A stretch of 64,000 nt of DNA from Undibacterium sp. (lineage in GTDB: Bacteria; Pseudomonadota; Gammaproteobacteria; Burkholderiales; Burkholderiaceae_D). The notes beneath the pieces are model-generated. The model was not told the DNA's origin. It did not search any database and saw nothing but the letters and a program-made list of their open reading frames with translations. Of the stretch, positions 17,581 to 26,989 are shown one piece after another. The position numbers were made by a program, and so were the translations under genes. How positions within the stretch are numbered: position 1 is the stretch's first letter; each line of letters starts with the position of its first letter. Location of the stretch: positions 88,933 through 152,932 of the forward strand of contig JAUSNO010000010.1 in NCBI GenBank assembly GCA_030645915.1, in the 5' to 3' direction.

Positions 17581-18435
17581 ATGAAACAAACTACCCGATT
17601 TGACGGTGCGCAAAATTATGTCGCAACTGATGATTTGAAATTAGCGGTCAATGCAGCCCTCACTCTACAGCGCCCTTTGCTTATCAAAGGTGAGCCTGGA
17701 ACCGGTAAAACTATGCTGGCAGAGGAAGTAGCAGCGGCTCTGAACATGCCCTTATTGCAATGGCATATTAAATCCACGACTAAAGCCCAACAAGGATTAT
17801 ATGAATATGATGCAGTGTCCCGGTTAAGGGATTCTCAATTAGGCGATGAGCGCGTCAGAGACATACATAATTATATTGTCAAAGGAGTTTTATGGCAGGC
17901 ATTTACTGCTGACGAGCCTGTCGTTTTACTCATTGATGAGATCGACAAAGCAGACATAGAATTTCCTAACGACTTACTACGTGAGCTCGATCGGATGGAA
18001 TTTTATGTTTATGAAACCAGAGAGATGGTATGTGCCAAACACAGGCCACTCGTCATCATCACATCGAATAATGAAAAAGAATTGCCGGATGCATTCTTAC
18101 GTCGCTGTTTCTTTCATTACATAAAATTTCCAGATAAAGACACGATGAAAAAAATTGTCGATGTCCACTTCCCAAAATTAAAAAATGATTTGCTCGCACA
18201 AGCATTACAAACTTTTTACGAAGTTCGCGAAGTTGCAGGCTTAAAGAAAAAACCTTCAACTTCAGAATTAATTGACTGGTTAAAGTTACTTTTGGCAGAA
18301 GACATTCCGGCGGATGTATTGCGTAGCAAAGATAACAAAATGACTGTTCCTCCATTGCACGGCGCATTGCTAAAAAATGAACAAGACGTTCATCTTTTTG
18401 AACGTCTTGTGTTTATGTCACGAACAAATCGTTGA
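17581..18435 (+). CDS. MoxR-family AAA+ ATPase
   Basis: A 284-residue AAA+ ATPase of the MoxR group, which usually works with a von Willebrand factor A protein as a chaperone for metal-enzyme or complex maturation. Walker A is GEPGTGKT (residues 37-44), Walker B is VVLLIDEIDKAD near residue 117, sensor 1 is IITSNNEKELPDA and an arginine finger lies in FLRRCFFHY. I start at the ATG at 17581; an upstream TTG (17554) would add nine residues. The expected VWA (CoxE-like) partner gene does not follow: the next 185 bases are AT-rich and empty, then merR lies on the other strand. Confidence 0.9.
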   Translation: MKQTTRFDGAQNYVATDDLKLAVNAALTLQRPLLIKGEPGTGKTMLAEEVAAALNMPLLQWHIKSTTKAQQGLYEYDAVSRLRDSQLGDERVRDIHNYIVKGVLWQAFTADEPVVLLIDEIDKADIEFPNDLLRELDRMEFYVYETREMVCAKHRPLVIITSNNEKELPDAFLRRCFFHYIKFPDKDTMKKIVDVHFPKLKNDLLAQALQTFYEVREVAGLKKKPSTSELIDWLKLLLAEDIPADVLRSKDNKMTVPPLHGALLKNEQDVHLFERLVFMSRTNR

Positions 18436-18620
18436 AATAAAATCCAAAACCTAACCATTAATATGGACGAGATCCAAATTACGATGTGAAATTTTCGCTA
18501 GCTAGCCCCGCCTAGTTTAAAATTTTCTTAATATGAAAATAATTTCGAAAAAATATAGCGTTGGCTAAAATAATATTTTTTTAAATAATTAAAAATATTT
18601 TGTATGAATTTCAAGAAATT

Positions 18621-19001
18621 TTATTTTAAATTTGGCATAAGTAAATAAAGAATAGAAGATAACTCTTCTTTAATCTCAAACAAATTTAAGGGTAATTTTT
18701 TCATGTCATCTTGCCCATCAGAGATGCTACCGGGCGCACTCAATTTATTTCTGGCTCCATTAATTGTAAAGCCCTGCAAATACAATAATTCTCGAATACG
18801 ACGAATTAGTAGGACTTCATGATGCTGATAATATCGGCGATTACCGCGTCGTTTAACCGGTTTTAATTGAGTAAATTCTTGTTCCCAATAACGCAATACA
18901 TGTGGTTTAACACCACATAAATCACCGACCTCTCCAATAGTAAAATATCGTTTCGCCGGGATCGGCGGCAATACAAATGCTTCCATTTTGAGTTCGCTCA
19001 T
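18621..19001 (-). CDS. MerR-family transcriptional regulator
   Basis: A 126-residue DNA-binding protein with the N-terminal winged-helix motif YFTIGEVGDLCGVKPHVLRYWEQEF (residues 19 to 43), followed by a basic wing (KRRGNRRYY) and a short C-terminal helix. It has no metal-binding cysteine cluster. It matches the small MerR-type protein that follows ihfA at the end of the pheST-ihfA operon in many proteobacteria. Its targets are not known. It begins eight bases after ihfA. Confidence 0.92.
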   Translation of the reverse strand: MSELKMEAFVLPPIPAKRYFTIGEVGDLCGVKPHVLRYWEQEFTQLKPVKRRGNRRYYQHHEVLLIRRIRELLYLQGFTINGARNKLSAPGSISDGQDDMKKLPLNLFEIKEELSSILYLLMPNLK

Positions 19002-19009
19002 AAAGGAAT

Positions 19010-19423
19010 TCAGGCTGCGTGGGCGAGAGGTTGACTATTCAGATCGTCAACCATACCTTTTAATTTTTGACTGGCATGAAAAGTAACGACGCGACGCGCG
19101 GTAATAGGAATTTCTTCACCGGTTTTTGGATTGCGACCAGGACGCTGTGGCTTGTCGCGTAATTGAAAATTACCGAAGCCAGACAACTTTACTGCCTCGC
19201 CTCTTTCGAGAGCATCACGAATTTCACCAAAGAAGGTTTCAACCATATCCTTAGCCTCGCGCTTGTTCAAGCCTACTTGTTCAAACAACAGTTCAGCTAA
19301 CTCCGCCTTCGTAAGTGTTGGCAATTCTTTTTCTGCTTGTGAACGCGCTTTAGCTTCACGCATCGCACGGTTCAAATCTGCATCAAGAACCGATTGAAGT
19401 TCAGCGGTAGTCACGTCATTCAT
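19010..19423 (-). CDS. ihfA: Integration host factor alpha subunit
   Basis: DNA-bending nucleoid protein, the alpha subunit of the IHF heterodimer. The 137-residue product has the HU/IHF fold from about residue 36 ([24 protein letters not shown]), the [11 protein letters not shown] turn and the [17 protein letters not shown]-intercalating arm. It carries an N-terminal extension of about 35 residues relative to enteric IHF-alpha, as in many Burkholderiales. AGGG lies about nine bases before the ATG at 19423. The extension is the main uncertainty about the start. Confidence 0.95.
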   Translation of the reverse strand: MNDVTTAELQSVLDADLNRAMREAKARSQAEKELPTLTKAELAELLFEQVGLNKREAKDMVETFFGEIRDALERGEAVKLSGFGNFQLRDKPQRPGRNPKTGEEIPITARRVVTFHASQKLKGMVDDLNSQPLAHAA

Positions 19424-19503
19424 TATCTAGACCCTACTTGTTATTATTTTATATGATGAAATTCACTTATCTGATTGGTTTTTACACCAATCATTATAAG
19501 GAC

Positions 19504-21930
19504 TCAACGCAGCCTTGCACCAAAACCAACCATCACTGCATCAACGAGAATGGTCGTTGCGGCATCCACTTTTTCATCCTGAAGCGTGCTAAGAGTATCT
19601 TGCAAGCTAAAGCGAAAAGCAAGACTTTTTTCGTCAGACTCCAACCCTTTTCCACGATATTCATCAAACAAAACAATGGCTTGCACAATTTTACATGCCT
19701 CATTTTTTCTCGCAGCATCATGAAAAGTATCAAGTAAATCTTGCACAGAAACCGAGTGTTTGACAACAAATGCAATATCACGAATAACCGCCTGAAACTT
19801 CGATATCTCTTGATACATTGGCAAAATACGTGACTGCAAGTTGGCGACATTTACTTCAAATAAAACCGGTGCGAAGGGCATATCATATTTCTGTTGCAAT
19901 CTGGGATGTAGCTCTCCAATCACACCAATAATTTGATTATCACATTCAATTTGTGCTGAACGTCCCGGGTGTAATGCAGGGTGATTTGCTTTAACAAAAC
20001 GTAAAAGCTGCGGTGCAAATAATGCCTCCAGATCAGCTTTAAGATCGAAAAAATCAACGTTCCTTGTAACCTGCCCCCATTGTTCATCCGCAACAGGTCC
20101 ATATGCCAAACTGGCGAGCCGCTTAGGCTGATCATATCCCGCGATACTCAAAGGACCATCTAACGTATGAGCGTTTCGTAAGTATACCGCAGCAATTTCA
20201 AATATTCGGACACGTCCTATTTTTCGATTTAGGTTATAACGCGTATTTGCTACCAAACTTCCAAGCAAACTTGATCTCATCACACTCATCTGACTTGCGA
20301 TGGGATTTTGCAATTTAATTGGCGCATCGTTATCAGAAAAATCCTTTTCCCATGCTTCGTCCACAAAACTGTAATTCACAACCTCTTGATAATCGAGATC
20401 GGCAACTTGTCGGCGAAGAGTAAACAAGGACCGCTGGCTTTCAGGTGTGATTCGCATGGCGTTCGCTGCAATAGGCGGCAATGCTGGAATATTTTCAAAA
20501 CCATAAACACGCACCACTTCCTCGATAAGATCTTCTTCAATCTCTATATCGAAACGATAGGAAGGAGGTGTCACAAAAAACAAACCTGGCTCATGATCAA
20601 AAGTAAGCCCCAAACGTGTAAAAATATCGGCAATTTGCTCATCAGACAGCATCACACCAATGACCTTGACTGCTCGGGCAGTTCTCATTTTCACTGGGCT
20701 ACGCTTCGGGAGATTAACGATGTGATCATCGACCGGGCCAACTTTGACTTGAGTAGATCCGCCGCAAATCTCAACGATCAAGGTGGTGATTCGCTCAATA
20801 TGCTCAACTGTTGTTGCATAGTCGACGCCTCGTTCAAAACGATGCGCTGCATCGGTTGAAAAATTAAATTTGCGTGCTCTTCCTTGTATCGCTTGTGGCC
20901 ACCAGAAAGCCGCTTCCAGATAAATATTTTCAGTGTCAAGCGTGACTGCAGTAGCGTCTCCGCCCATGATGCCAGCCAAGGATTCGATTTCTTTATCATC
21001 CGAGATAACACCAACCCACTCATCCACGGTAACAGTAGTACCGTTGAGTAATTTCAACGACTCGCCATTCCTGCCCCATCGCACATGCAAACCTCCATGG
21101 ATCTTATCAAGATCAAACACGTGGCTCGGACGCCCCATCTCAAGCATAACGTAATTTGAAATATCAACCAGTGCAGAAATCGGCCGCTGACCGCTACGTT
21201 CCAACCGTTGTTTCATCCATTCTGGCGTCAGGGCTTTCGCATTCACACCACGAATAATTCGTCCGGTAAAACGACCACACAAATCTGGTGCAGAAACTTT
21301 GACTGGCAGCTTATCTTGTAATGTAACGGTTGTAATGTGTAATTCCGGCAAAATCAGTGCGGTTCCGGTCAATGCAGAAACTTCTCTCGCAACACCAAGC
21401 ACAGAAAGACAGTCGGCTTTATTAGGAGTCAACTTAATGGTAAATTTAAGATCATTTAATTGATAATAATCGCGGAAATTTTGCCCAACCTGAGCATCAA
21501 CCGGGAGATCCAACAAACCTCCATGTTCATCCGATAATTTCAGTTCTCGCGCAGAGCACAACATACCTTGCGACTCTATGCCACGCAATTTCCCCACCTT
21601 AATTTCGAATGGCTTACCATCTGCACCTGGCGGCAATATAGCGCCAGGCATTGCACAAGGCACTTTCATGCCAACACGAACATTCGGTGCACCACACACA
21701 ATATTCAACAACGTACCTGTGCCTACATTCACCTGACAGATATTGAGTCGATCAGCATCTGGGTGTTTGACGATCTCAAGAATTTCAGAGACCACCACAT
21801 TATTAAATGGAGGAGCAACTTCTTCCACCTCCTCCACTTCTAATCCCGACATAGTCAACAAATGTGCTAATTCATCCGAAGTCATCTTCGGATCAACCAT
21901 GGTGCGTAACCAGTTTTCAGAAAATTGCAT
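19504..21930 (-). CDS. pheT: Phenylalanyl-tRNA synthetase beta subunit
   Basis: The large subunit of the alpha2beta2 PheRS, 808 residues, the usual length. The N-terminal tRNA-binding (OB-fold) domain covers about residues 40-150 ([27 protein letters not shown]). B3/B4 editing and B5 domains follow ([12 protein letters not shown] near residue 490), and a C-terminal anticodon-binding FDX-ACB domain ends the protein ([13 protein letters not shown]). It lies 96 bases downstream of pheS. Confidence 0.97.
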   Translation of the reverse strand: MQFSENWLRTMVDPKMTSDELAHLLTMSGLEVEEVEEVAPPFNNVVVSEILEIVKHPDADRLNICQVNVGTGTLLNIVCGAPNVRVGMKVPCAMPGAILPPGADGKPFEIKVGKLRGIESQGMLCSARELKLSDEHGGLLDLPVDAQVGQNFRDYYQLNDLKFTIKLTPNKADCLSVLGVAREVSALTGTALILPELHITTVTLQDKLPVKVSAPDLCGRFTGRIIRGVNAKALTPEWMKQRLERSGQRPISALVDISNYVMLEMGRPSHVFDLDKIHGGLHVRWGRNGESLKLLNGTTVTVDEWVGVISDDKEIESLAGIMGGDATAVTLDTENIYLEAAFWWPQAIQGRARKFNFSTDAAHRFERGVDYATTVEHIERITTLIVEICGGSTQVKVGPVDDHIVNLPKRSPVKMRTARAVKVIGVMLSDEQIADIFTRLGLTFDHEPGLFFVTPPSYRFDIEIEEDLIEEVVRVYGFENIPALPPIAANAMRITPESQRSLFTLRRQVADLDYQEVVNYSFVDEAWEKDFSDNDAPIKLQNPIASQMSVMRSSLLGSLVANTRYNLNRKIGRVRIFEIAAVYLRNAHTLDGPLSIAGYDQPKRLASLAYGPVADEQWGQVTRNVDFFDLKADLEALFAPQLLRFVKANHPALHPGRSAQIECDNQIIGVIGELHPRLQQKYDMPFAPVLFEVNVANLQSRILPMYQEISKFQAVIRDIAFVVKHSVSVQDLLDTFHDAARKNEACKIVQAIVLFDEYRGKGLESDEKSLAFRFSLQDTLSTLQDEKVDAATTILVDAVMVGFGARLR

Positions 21931-22026
21931 AATTCAGCCGTGAGTATGTACTTTAGGTACGAGGTAATCGTTAAATAAGTAAGTAAAAACTTACCTTGAA
22001 ATTATTTTTGGTCTAGTTAAATGACA

Positions 22027-23043
22027 TCAATTAAATTGTTTGAGAAAACGTAAATCACCTTCATAGAACAGACGTAAATCGTTAATTCCGTAACGCAACA
22101 TAGCAAGGCGTTCTAAGCCTGAACCAAAAGCAAATCCTATATATTTTTCCGGATCCAGCCCCATGTTGCGAATCACGGAAGGATGTACCTGCCCAGAGCC
22201 TGAAACCTCTAACCAGCGCCCCTTTAGCGGGCCACTTCCAAACGCAATATCGATTTCGGCAGAAGGTTCAGTAAAAGGAAAATAAGACGGGCGAAAACGC
22301 ACCTGCAAGTCATCTGTTTCAAAAAAGGCTTTGACGAAATTGAGATAGACGCCTTTCAAATCAGCAAAGCTGATATTTTCATCAATCCACAGTCCTTCAA
22401 CCTGGTGAAACATCGGGGAATGAGTCGCATCGCTGTCAACCCGATAAGTACGCCCTGGAGCAATCACCTTAATAGGAGGTTGATGCATACGTGCATACCG
22501 TACTTGCATCGGGCTTGTATGGGTCCGCAACAACAATGGCTTACCAGTGCTATCGTTCCCCTCAATATAAAAAGTATCCTGCATCGAACGTGCAGGATGA
22601 TTTTCCGGGCTATTCAATGCAGTGAAATTAGTCCAGTCATTTTCGATTTCTGGTCCATCGGCCACCTCAAAACCGATAGAGCGAAAAATTTCCTCTACTC
22701 GCTGCCAAGTCCGCATAACGGGATGAATGCCCCCAATTCCACGACCACGTCCAGGCAAAGTAACGTCTATGGCTTCAGCATTAAGTCGAGTTTGCATTTG
22801 TGCATTTGCCAAAGCATCGCGGCGCTCGGTAAGTGCACTTTCAATCTGCTCTTTAACGACGTTAATGATGGCACCCTGCGCCTTACGGTCTTCTGGCGTC
22901 AGCTTACCTAAGCCCTTCATTTGTTCGGTAATTTGCCCTGTTTTTCCAAGGTAAAGTGCTTTGGCATTTTCTAAAGCAGCGGCGTCTTGTGCCGCGGAAA
23001 AGTCTGTTCGGGCTTGAGTTACAAGATGATCTAAGGGATTCAT
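22027..23043 (-). CDS. pheS: Phenylalanyl-tRNA synthetase alpha subunit
   Basis: Catalytic subunit of PheRS that charges tRNA-Phe, 338 residues. It has an N-terminal coiled-coil (residues 1-90) and a class II core with [53 protein letters not shown] and the motif 3 [15 protein letters not shown]. The frame is open upstream to a GTG at 23181, but that part overlaps a terminator hairpin and is not family-like; the ATG at 23043, with GGGAAAA upstream, is chosen. Confidence 0.97.
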   Translation of the reverse strand: MNPLDHLVTQARTDFSAAQDAAALENAKALYLGKTGQITEQMKGLGKLTPEDRKAQGAIINVVKEQIESALTERRDALANAQMQTRLNAEAIDVTLPGRGRGIGGIHPVMRTWQRVEEIFRSIGFEVADGPEIENDWTNFTALNSPENHPARSMQDTFYIEGNDSTGKPLLLRTHTSPMQVRYARMHQPPIKVIAPGRTYRVDSDATHSPMFHQVEGLWIDENISFADLKGVYLNFVKAFFETDDLQVRFRPSYFPFTEPSAEIDIAFGSGPLKGRWLEVSGSGQVHPSVIRNMGLDPEKYIGFAFGSGLERLAMLRYGINDLRLFYEGDLRFLKQFN

Positions 23044-23110
23044 GCGATTTTTCCCAACTAAGGGTAGCGGATAAGGTAACTGATTGCGAAAAACAAAAAT
23101 ATAATACTCA

Positions 23111-23147
23111 AAACAAAACGGGGCACAGGAATCAACCTCTGCCCCGC
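23111..23147 (-). terminator. Terminator hairpin between rplT and pheS
   Basis: CGGGGCA (minus strand, 23146-23140) pairs with TGCCCCG (23126-23120), a G-G mismatch and three further pairs extend the stem, and a T-rich run follows. It should stop or attenuate transcription from the rplT side before pheST, so pheST expression depends on read-through or on its own promoter. Confidence 0.7.
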
Positions 23148-23193
23148 TTATCATACAAATTCGCAGGTAGCGAATCTGCACTTATCTACATAC

Positions 23194-23553
23194 TCAAGCA
23201 GCCAATGTCGCTTTAACTTGATTAACAATAGCAGTAAATGCTGGCTTATCCATTACAGCCATATCAGCCAAGACCTTACGATCAAGTTCGATACAAGCTT
23301 TTTTCAGGCCATTCATGAACACGCTGTATGTCATTCCATGCTGACGCGACGCTGCATTGATACGAGTAATCCACAAAGCGCGGAATACACGTTTTTTGTT
23401 GCGACGATCACGATATGCATATTGACCAGCACGCATAACTGCTTGCTTAGCAATACGATATACCTTGCTACGACGACCGCGATAGCCTTTGGCTAAATCG
23501 AGAACTTTTTTATGACGGGCACGAGCTGTAACCCCACGTTTTACTCTAGGCAT
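23194..23553 (-). CDS. rplT: 50S ribosomal protein L20
   Basis: Ribosomal protein L20, 119 residues, an early assembly protein that binds 23S rRNA and, in enteric bacteria and Bacillus, represses its own operon. The very basic N-terminus ([36 protein letters not shown]) and the [18 protein letters not shown] block are diagnostic. It is the third gene of infC-rpmI-rplT. Confidence 0.98.
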   Translation of the reverse strand: MPRVKRGVTARARHKKVLDLAKGYRGRRSKVYRIAKQAVMRAGQYAYRDRRNKKRVFRALWITRINAASRQHGMTYSVFMNGLKKACIELDRKVLADMAVMDKPAFTAIVNQVKATLAA

Positions 23554-23581
23554 AGTAACTCCTTAATAGATGAGTATGAGG

Positions 23582-23779
23582 TTAAGCGTTTGGCATCATA
23601 CGCATGACTGATACTGTGTCATGAGCATTAACGTTCGTGATACCGCGCAATTGGCGTTTATTCTTAGTGGTCTTTTTTGTCAAAATGTGACGCTTGAAAG
23701 CGTGACCACATTTGATCGTTCCACCTGGACGTACACGAAAGCGCTTTTTAGCAGAGCTCTTTGTTTTCATTTTTGGCAT
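23582..23779 (-). CDS. rpmI: 50S ribosomal protein L35
   Basis: Ribosomal protein L35, 65 residues, with the usual [20 protein letters not shown] start and [15 protein letters not shown] basic centre. It precedes rplT by 28 bases. The start codon has no Shine-Dalgarno sequence at normal distance; GGAG lies 26 bases upstream, separated by a small hairpin (see the leader entry). Confidence 0.97.
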   Translation of the reverse strand: MPKMKTKSSAKKRFRVRPGGTIKCGHAFKRHILTKKTTKNKRQLRGITNVNAHDTVSVMRMMPNA

Positions 23780-23973
23780 AGCACATCTGTCTTTACGACA
23801 GCTCCAATTTTATATGATGGTAGGTGGCAACAATAACGATGCACTTGGATGCCTACTTCTCACTTAGTTAGGGAGTGAAATCGAGTTCACTACCCTTTTA
23901 CAAAAAAACCTTCCATAAAAAGCAAGGCCATTTGCAAATTTCTCATTCAAAATAAAATTTGAATTTAATAAAA
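23780..23973 (-). promoter_or_regulatory. Structured infC-rpmI leader with hairpin-spaced ribosome-binding site
   Basis: The 194 bases between infC and rpmI contain several pairings on the minus strand. One hairpin (GGG-bulge-AGTGAA with TTCACT-CCC) lies in the middle of the interval, and GTAGGCA can pair with a TGCC-CTAC block further on. Just before rpmI, GGAG (23805-23802) is followed by CTGTC-GTAAA-GACAG (23801-23787) and seven bases before the ATG. Folding that hairpin would bring GGAG to a normal distance of about seven bases. L20 autoregulation between infC and rpmI is known in enterics; its use here is inferred. Confidence 0.45.
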
Positions 23974-24495
23974 TTACTTTTTCTTCTTAGGTGACAAAAT
24001 CATAACCATCTGTCTACCTTCCATCTTAGGAAACTGTTCGACTTGGCCATACGGCTCAAGATCAAGTTTCAAGCGCTCCAGCATACGCATACCAATTTCC
24101 TGATGCGCCATTTCACGACCGCGGAAACGCAATGTGATTTTAGTCTTATCACCATCATCCAAAAACTTAGTCAGATTACGCAACTTAATGTTGTAATCGC
24201 CATCATCAGTACCGGGACGGAATTTAACTTCCTTGACCAAAATTACTTTTTGCTTCAACTTGGCTTCGTGAGCTTTTTTCTGCTCTTGGTACTTAAACTT
24301 GCCATAATCCATCAAACGGCAAACTGGCGGTTGCGCAGTCGGTGCGATTTCCACCAAATCGACGTTAGCTTCTTCCGATAAACGAAGAGCTTCACTCAGT
24401 TTAACGATGCCCAAAGGCTCATTTTCAACGCCGGATAAGCGCACTTCTAGCGCTGTAATTTCACCGTTGATGCGATGTGACTTGTCGGTAGCTAT
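23974..24495 (-). CDS. infC: Translation initiation factor IF-3, ATA start
   Basis: IF-3 keeps 30S subunits free and rejects non-standard start codons. The 173-residue product has an N-domain ([38 protein letters not shown]) and a C-domain ending [12 protein letters not shown]. No ATG, GTG or TTG lies at the right place: the frame from GTG at 24444 lacks the conserved RINGEI block. The family N-terminus ([12 protein letters not shown]) is reached at an ATA codon (24495-24493), seven bases after AAGGA. Non-canonical starts at infC are a known device for IF-3 autoregulation, so ATA is the likely start. Confidence 0.93.
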   Translation of the reverse strand: MATDKSHRINGEITALEVRLSGVENEPLGIVKLSEALRLSEEANVDLVEIAPTAQPPVCRLMDYGKFKYQEQKKAHEAKLKQKVILVKEVKFRPGTDDGDYNIKLRNLTKFLDDGDKTKITLRFRGREMAHQEIGMRMLERLKLDLEPYGQVEQFPKMEGRQMVMILSPKKKK

Positions 24496-24554
24496 TGTAG
24501 TTTCCTTCGAAAAATAAATAAATTGGCCATGCTCTTTCGCTCTGACTTATCTGG

Positions 24555-26462
24555 TTATACTTTGTTTGCCACGTCATTAACGAGACGTTCCAACAAAGCT
24601 TCTTGAGTCATTACACCCAAGTCCAGATTACCACGCGTACGCACAGCCACAGTGTTTGCATCCCGCTCCTTATCGCCAACAACAACGATATAAGGTAACT
24701 TTTGCATAGAATGCTCGCGTATTTTATAGGTTATTTTCTCATTACGCAAATCTGTATGCACCCTAAACCCTTGTTTCTTCAGGTTTTCCGCTACTGACTT
24801 AACATAATCTGCTTGTGATTCTGAGATATTGAGCACGACAATCTGTACCGGAGCAAGCCATAATGGCAATGCACCAGCGTGATTTTCTATCAAAATGCCG
24901 ATAAACCGCTCCATGGAACCGACGATCGCCCGGTGTAACATAACGGGCACTTTACGTGAATTATCGTCAGAGACGTATTCAGCAGAAAGACGACCGGGCA
25001 TCGAGAAATCTACCTGCATGGTTCCCACCTGCCATGGACGTCCCAAGCTGTCTTTAAGATGATACTCAATCTTCGGACCATAAAAAGCCCCTTCGCCTGG
25101 CAACTCGTCCCACGCCATTCCACACTCACGTAGAGCCGAGCGTAAAGTTTCTTCAGCCCTATCCCAAGTGTCGTCAGAACCGATACGGTTATCTGGTCGC
25201 AACGCAACCTTAATTGCAATATTTTCGAATCCAAAATCAGCATATACCTTCATCGCCTGAGAGTGAAATGCAGCGACCTCTCCTTGAATCTGCTCCTCAG
25301 TACAAAAAATATGTCCATCATCCTGAGTAAATCCACGTACGCGCATAATGCCGTGCAAAGCACCTGACGGCTCATTGCGATGGCACTGACCAAATTCACC
25401 ATAGCGCAAAGGTAATTCGCGATAGCTGCGCATATTGGCATTAAAAATCTGGACGTGCCCAGGACAGTTCATCGGCTTCAACGCATAATTGCGATTTTCC
25501 GATTCAGTGCTGAACATGTTTTCACGATAGTTTTCCCAATGCCCTGTCTTCTCCCACAAGGTGCGGTCCAAAATTTGCGGAGCCTTAACTTCCTGATAAC
25601 CGCAATCCTGATAAACCCGTCGCATATATTGTTCAATTTGCTGCCAAATCGTCCAACCTTTAGGATGCCAAAAAACCAGACCCGGCGCTTCGTCTTGAAA
25701 ATGGAATAGATCCAGTGCCTTACCGAGTTTGCGGTGATCTCGCTTCTCAGCTTCTTCCAACATATGCAAGTACGTTTCCTGATCTTCTTTTTTTGCAAAC
25801 GCCGTACCATAAATACGTTGCAGCATTTCGTTTTTTGAGTCTCCTCGCCAGTAAGCGCCGGCCAATTTCATCAATTTAAAAACTTTCAACTTGCCAGTCG
25901 ATGGCACGTGCGGACCACGGCACAAATCAGTGAATGCACCCTCAGTGTATAAGGAGACATCCTGATCAGCGGGAATTGACTCTATGATCTCAGCCTTATA
26001 TGCCTCACCGATTGATTTAAAGTAGGCAACAGCCTCATCACGCGGTAAAACTTTGCGAGTAATCAGCTCATCCTTCTTAGCCAGCTCGGTCATTTTTTTT
26101 TCAATTACCACCAGATCGTCTGGGGTAAATGGGCGCTTATATGAAAAATCATAGAAAAAGCCGTTTTCAATCACCGGGCCGATAGTCACTTGCGCCTCCG
26201 GGAATAATTCTTTTACTGCATACGCCAACAAGTGCGCAGTCGAGTGACGAATGACTTCGAGGCCATCAACGTCTTTATCGGTGATGATGGACAAATCCAC
26301 ATCAGACTCGATTAAGTACGAAGTATCAACTAATTTGCCATTGACCTTACCTGCCAGTGCAGCCTTAGCCAAGCCGGCACCGATACTCGACGCCACACCT
26401 GCCACAGTAACGGCAGAATCAAATTGACGCTGCGATCCATCTGGAAGTCGAACTGAAATCAT
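24555..26462 (-). CDS. thrS: Threonyl-tRNA synthetase
   Basis: Charges tRNA-Thr, 635 residues. It has an N-terminal TGS domain ([14 protein letters not shown]), an editing domain with the [16 protein letters not shown] motif, and a class II core whose zinc ligands lie in [28 protein letters not shown] and the later [11 protein letters not shown] block. A C-terminal anticodon-binding domain follows ([14 protein letters not shown]). The frame is open to 26564, but the ATG at 26462 with GGAG seven bases upstream is the family-like start. A terminator and a Thr-rich leader ORF lie upstream, so expression is probably controlled by attenuation. Confidence 0.97.
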   Translation of the reverse strand: MISVRLPDGSQRQFDSAVTVAGVASSIGAGLAKAALAGKVNGKLVDTSYLIESDVDLSIITDKDVDGLEVIRHSTAHLLAYAVKELFPEAQVTIGPVIENGFFYDFSYKRPFTPDDLVVIEKKMTELAKKDELITRKVLPRDEAVAYFKSIGEAYKAEIIESIPADQDVSLYTEGAFTDLCRGPHVPSTGKLKVFKLMKLAGAYWRGDSKNEMLQRIYGTAFAKKEDQETYLHMLEEAEKRDHRKLGKALDLFHFQDEAPGLVFWHPKGWTIWQQIEQYMRRVYQDCGYQEVKAPQILDRTLWEKTGHWENYRENMFSTESENRNYALKPMNCPGHVQIFNANMRSYRELPLRYGEFGQCHRNEPSGALHGIMRVRGFTQDDGHIFCTEEQIQGEVAAFHSQAMKVYADFGFENIAIKVALRPDNRIGSDDTWDRAEETLRSALRECGMAWDELPGEGAFYGPKIEYHLKDSLGRPWQVGTMQVDFSMPGRLSAEYVSDDNSRKVPVMLHRAIVGSMERFIGILIENHAGALPLWLAPVQIVVLNISESQADYVKSVAENLKKQGFRVHTDLRNEKITYKIREHSMQKLPYIVVVGDKERDANTVAVRTRGNLDLGVMTQEALLERLVNDVANKV

Positions 26463-26524
26463 TTTAGTCTCCATGCCGGCAAGGCTTACCGGAAGTTGTT
26501 CATTGAATTTTAAAAAAATAGACG

Positions 26525-26592
26525 AAAAAAAACGCGGACTAGCCGCGTTTATTTTCAATACCAACAGACGAAAAATAACACCGACTAGCGTC
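26525..26592 (-). promoter_or_regulatory. Predicted thrS attenuator (terminator/antiterminator pair)
   Basis: On the minus strand an 8-bp stem AAACGCGG/CCGCGTTT (26550-26543 with 26537-26530) is followed by T residues to 26525, a classical terminator 63 bases before the thrS ATG. An alternative pairing uses the upstream arm at 26588-26572: CTAGTCG pairs with CGGCTAG (26545-26539), and TTATTTT pairs with AAAATAA (26555-26549), across a 3x3 internal loop. The alternative uses the left side of the terminator stem, so both cannot form. The stop codon of the Thr leader ORF (26587-26585) lies inside the upstream arm. Found by eye, not by a folding program. Confidence 0.65.
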
Positions 26593-26635
26593 GCTCACAA
26601 ATGCTTGTGCTCGTAGTTCGCGGTGTCATAACCAT
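26585..26635 (-). CDS. Thr-rich leader peptide of thrS
   Basis: A 16-codon ORF with the product [16 protein letters not shown], in which four of sixteen residues are threonine (residues 4, 7, 8 and 10) with codons ACA, ACT, ACG, ACA. GAGAAAGG precedes the ATG by four bases. It lies between tRNA-Val and the thrS attenuator and ends with TAG inside the antiterminator arm. This is the arrangement of amino-acid leader peptides: stalling at Thr codons when Thr-tRNA is scarce would leave the antiterminator arm free, while a ribosome reaching the stop codon would cover it. The second Met (26629) could also start it. Confidence 0.65.
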   Translation of the reverse strand: MVMTPRTTSTSICERR

Positions 26636-26686
26636 GATGCCTTTCTCGCTCTTACTCAGTATTGCTTTGTTTAGTACTATAAATTC

Positions 26687-26763
26687 TGGTGGGCGGTGCA
26701 GAATTCGAATCTGCGACCCCTTGGATGTCGACCAAGTATTCTAACCAGCTGAACTAACCGCCC
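26687..26763 (-). tRNA. tRNA-Val (anticodon GAC)
   Basis: A 77-base tRNA on the minus strand with acceptor GGGCGGT paired with ACCGCCC and an encoded CCA. The anticodon loop TCGACAT gives GAC. It is 51 bases upstream of the thrS leader ORF with no terminator in between, so leader and tRNA may share a transcript. Confidence 0.96.
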
Positions 26764-26774
26764 GAAGAGCCGAA

Positions 26775-26803
26775 ACTATAGCAAATATCAAGCGTAGCGT
26801 AAA
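26775..26803 (-). promoter_or_regulatory. Sigma70 promoter of tRNA-Val (and possibly thrS)
   Basis: On the minus strand TTTACG (26803-26798), a 17-base spacer and TATAGT (26780-26775) lie 11 bases before the tRNA-Val 5' end. Absence of a terminator after the tRNA suggests read-through into the thrS leader. A second TATAGT at 26681-26676, lacking a good -35, could give the leader its own promoter. Confidence 0.6.
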
Positions 26804-26989
26804 GGTTTTTTCAGCATTTTTTATTGAGTATTCGCTACAACAGAAAATTCCCAACTCAAATTTTACGAATAGGCCACATATGGCACGGGGCTTTGTGATG
26901 GTAAATTAATTAAGCAGTTACACTATCGAAATTCTCAATGTAGCTAGTCATATTAAACAACATCAACTCGGCTAAACCGAAACAAAGTC

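Noticed and set aside
20308..20859. 183-codon plus-strand ORF opposite pheT
   Set aside because: Antisense to a highly conserved synthetase gene and without family resemblance.
23044..23181. N-terminal extension of pheS to GTG 23181
   Set aside because: It runs through a terminator hairpin and is not present in the family; the ATG at 23043 has a good ribosome-binding site.
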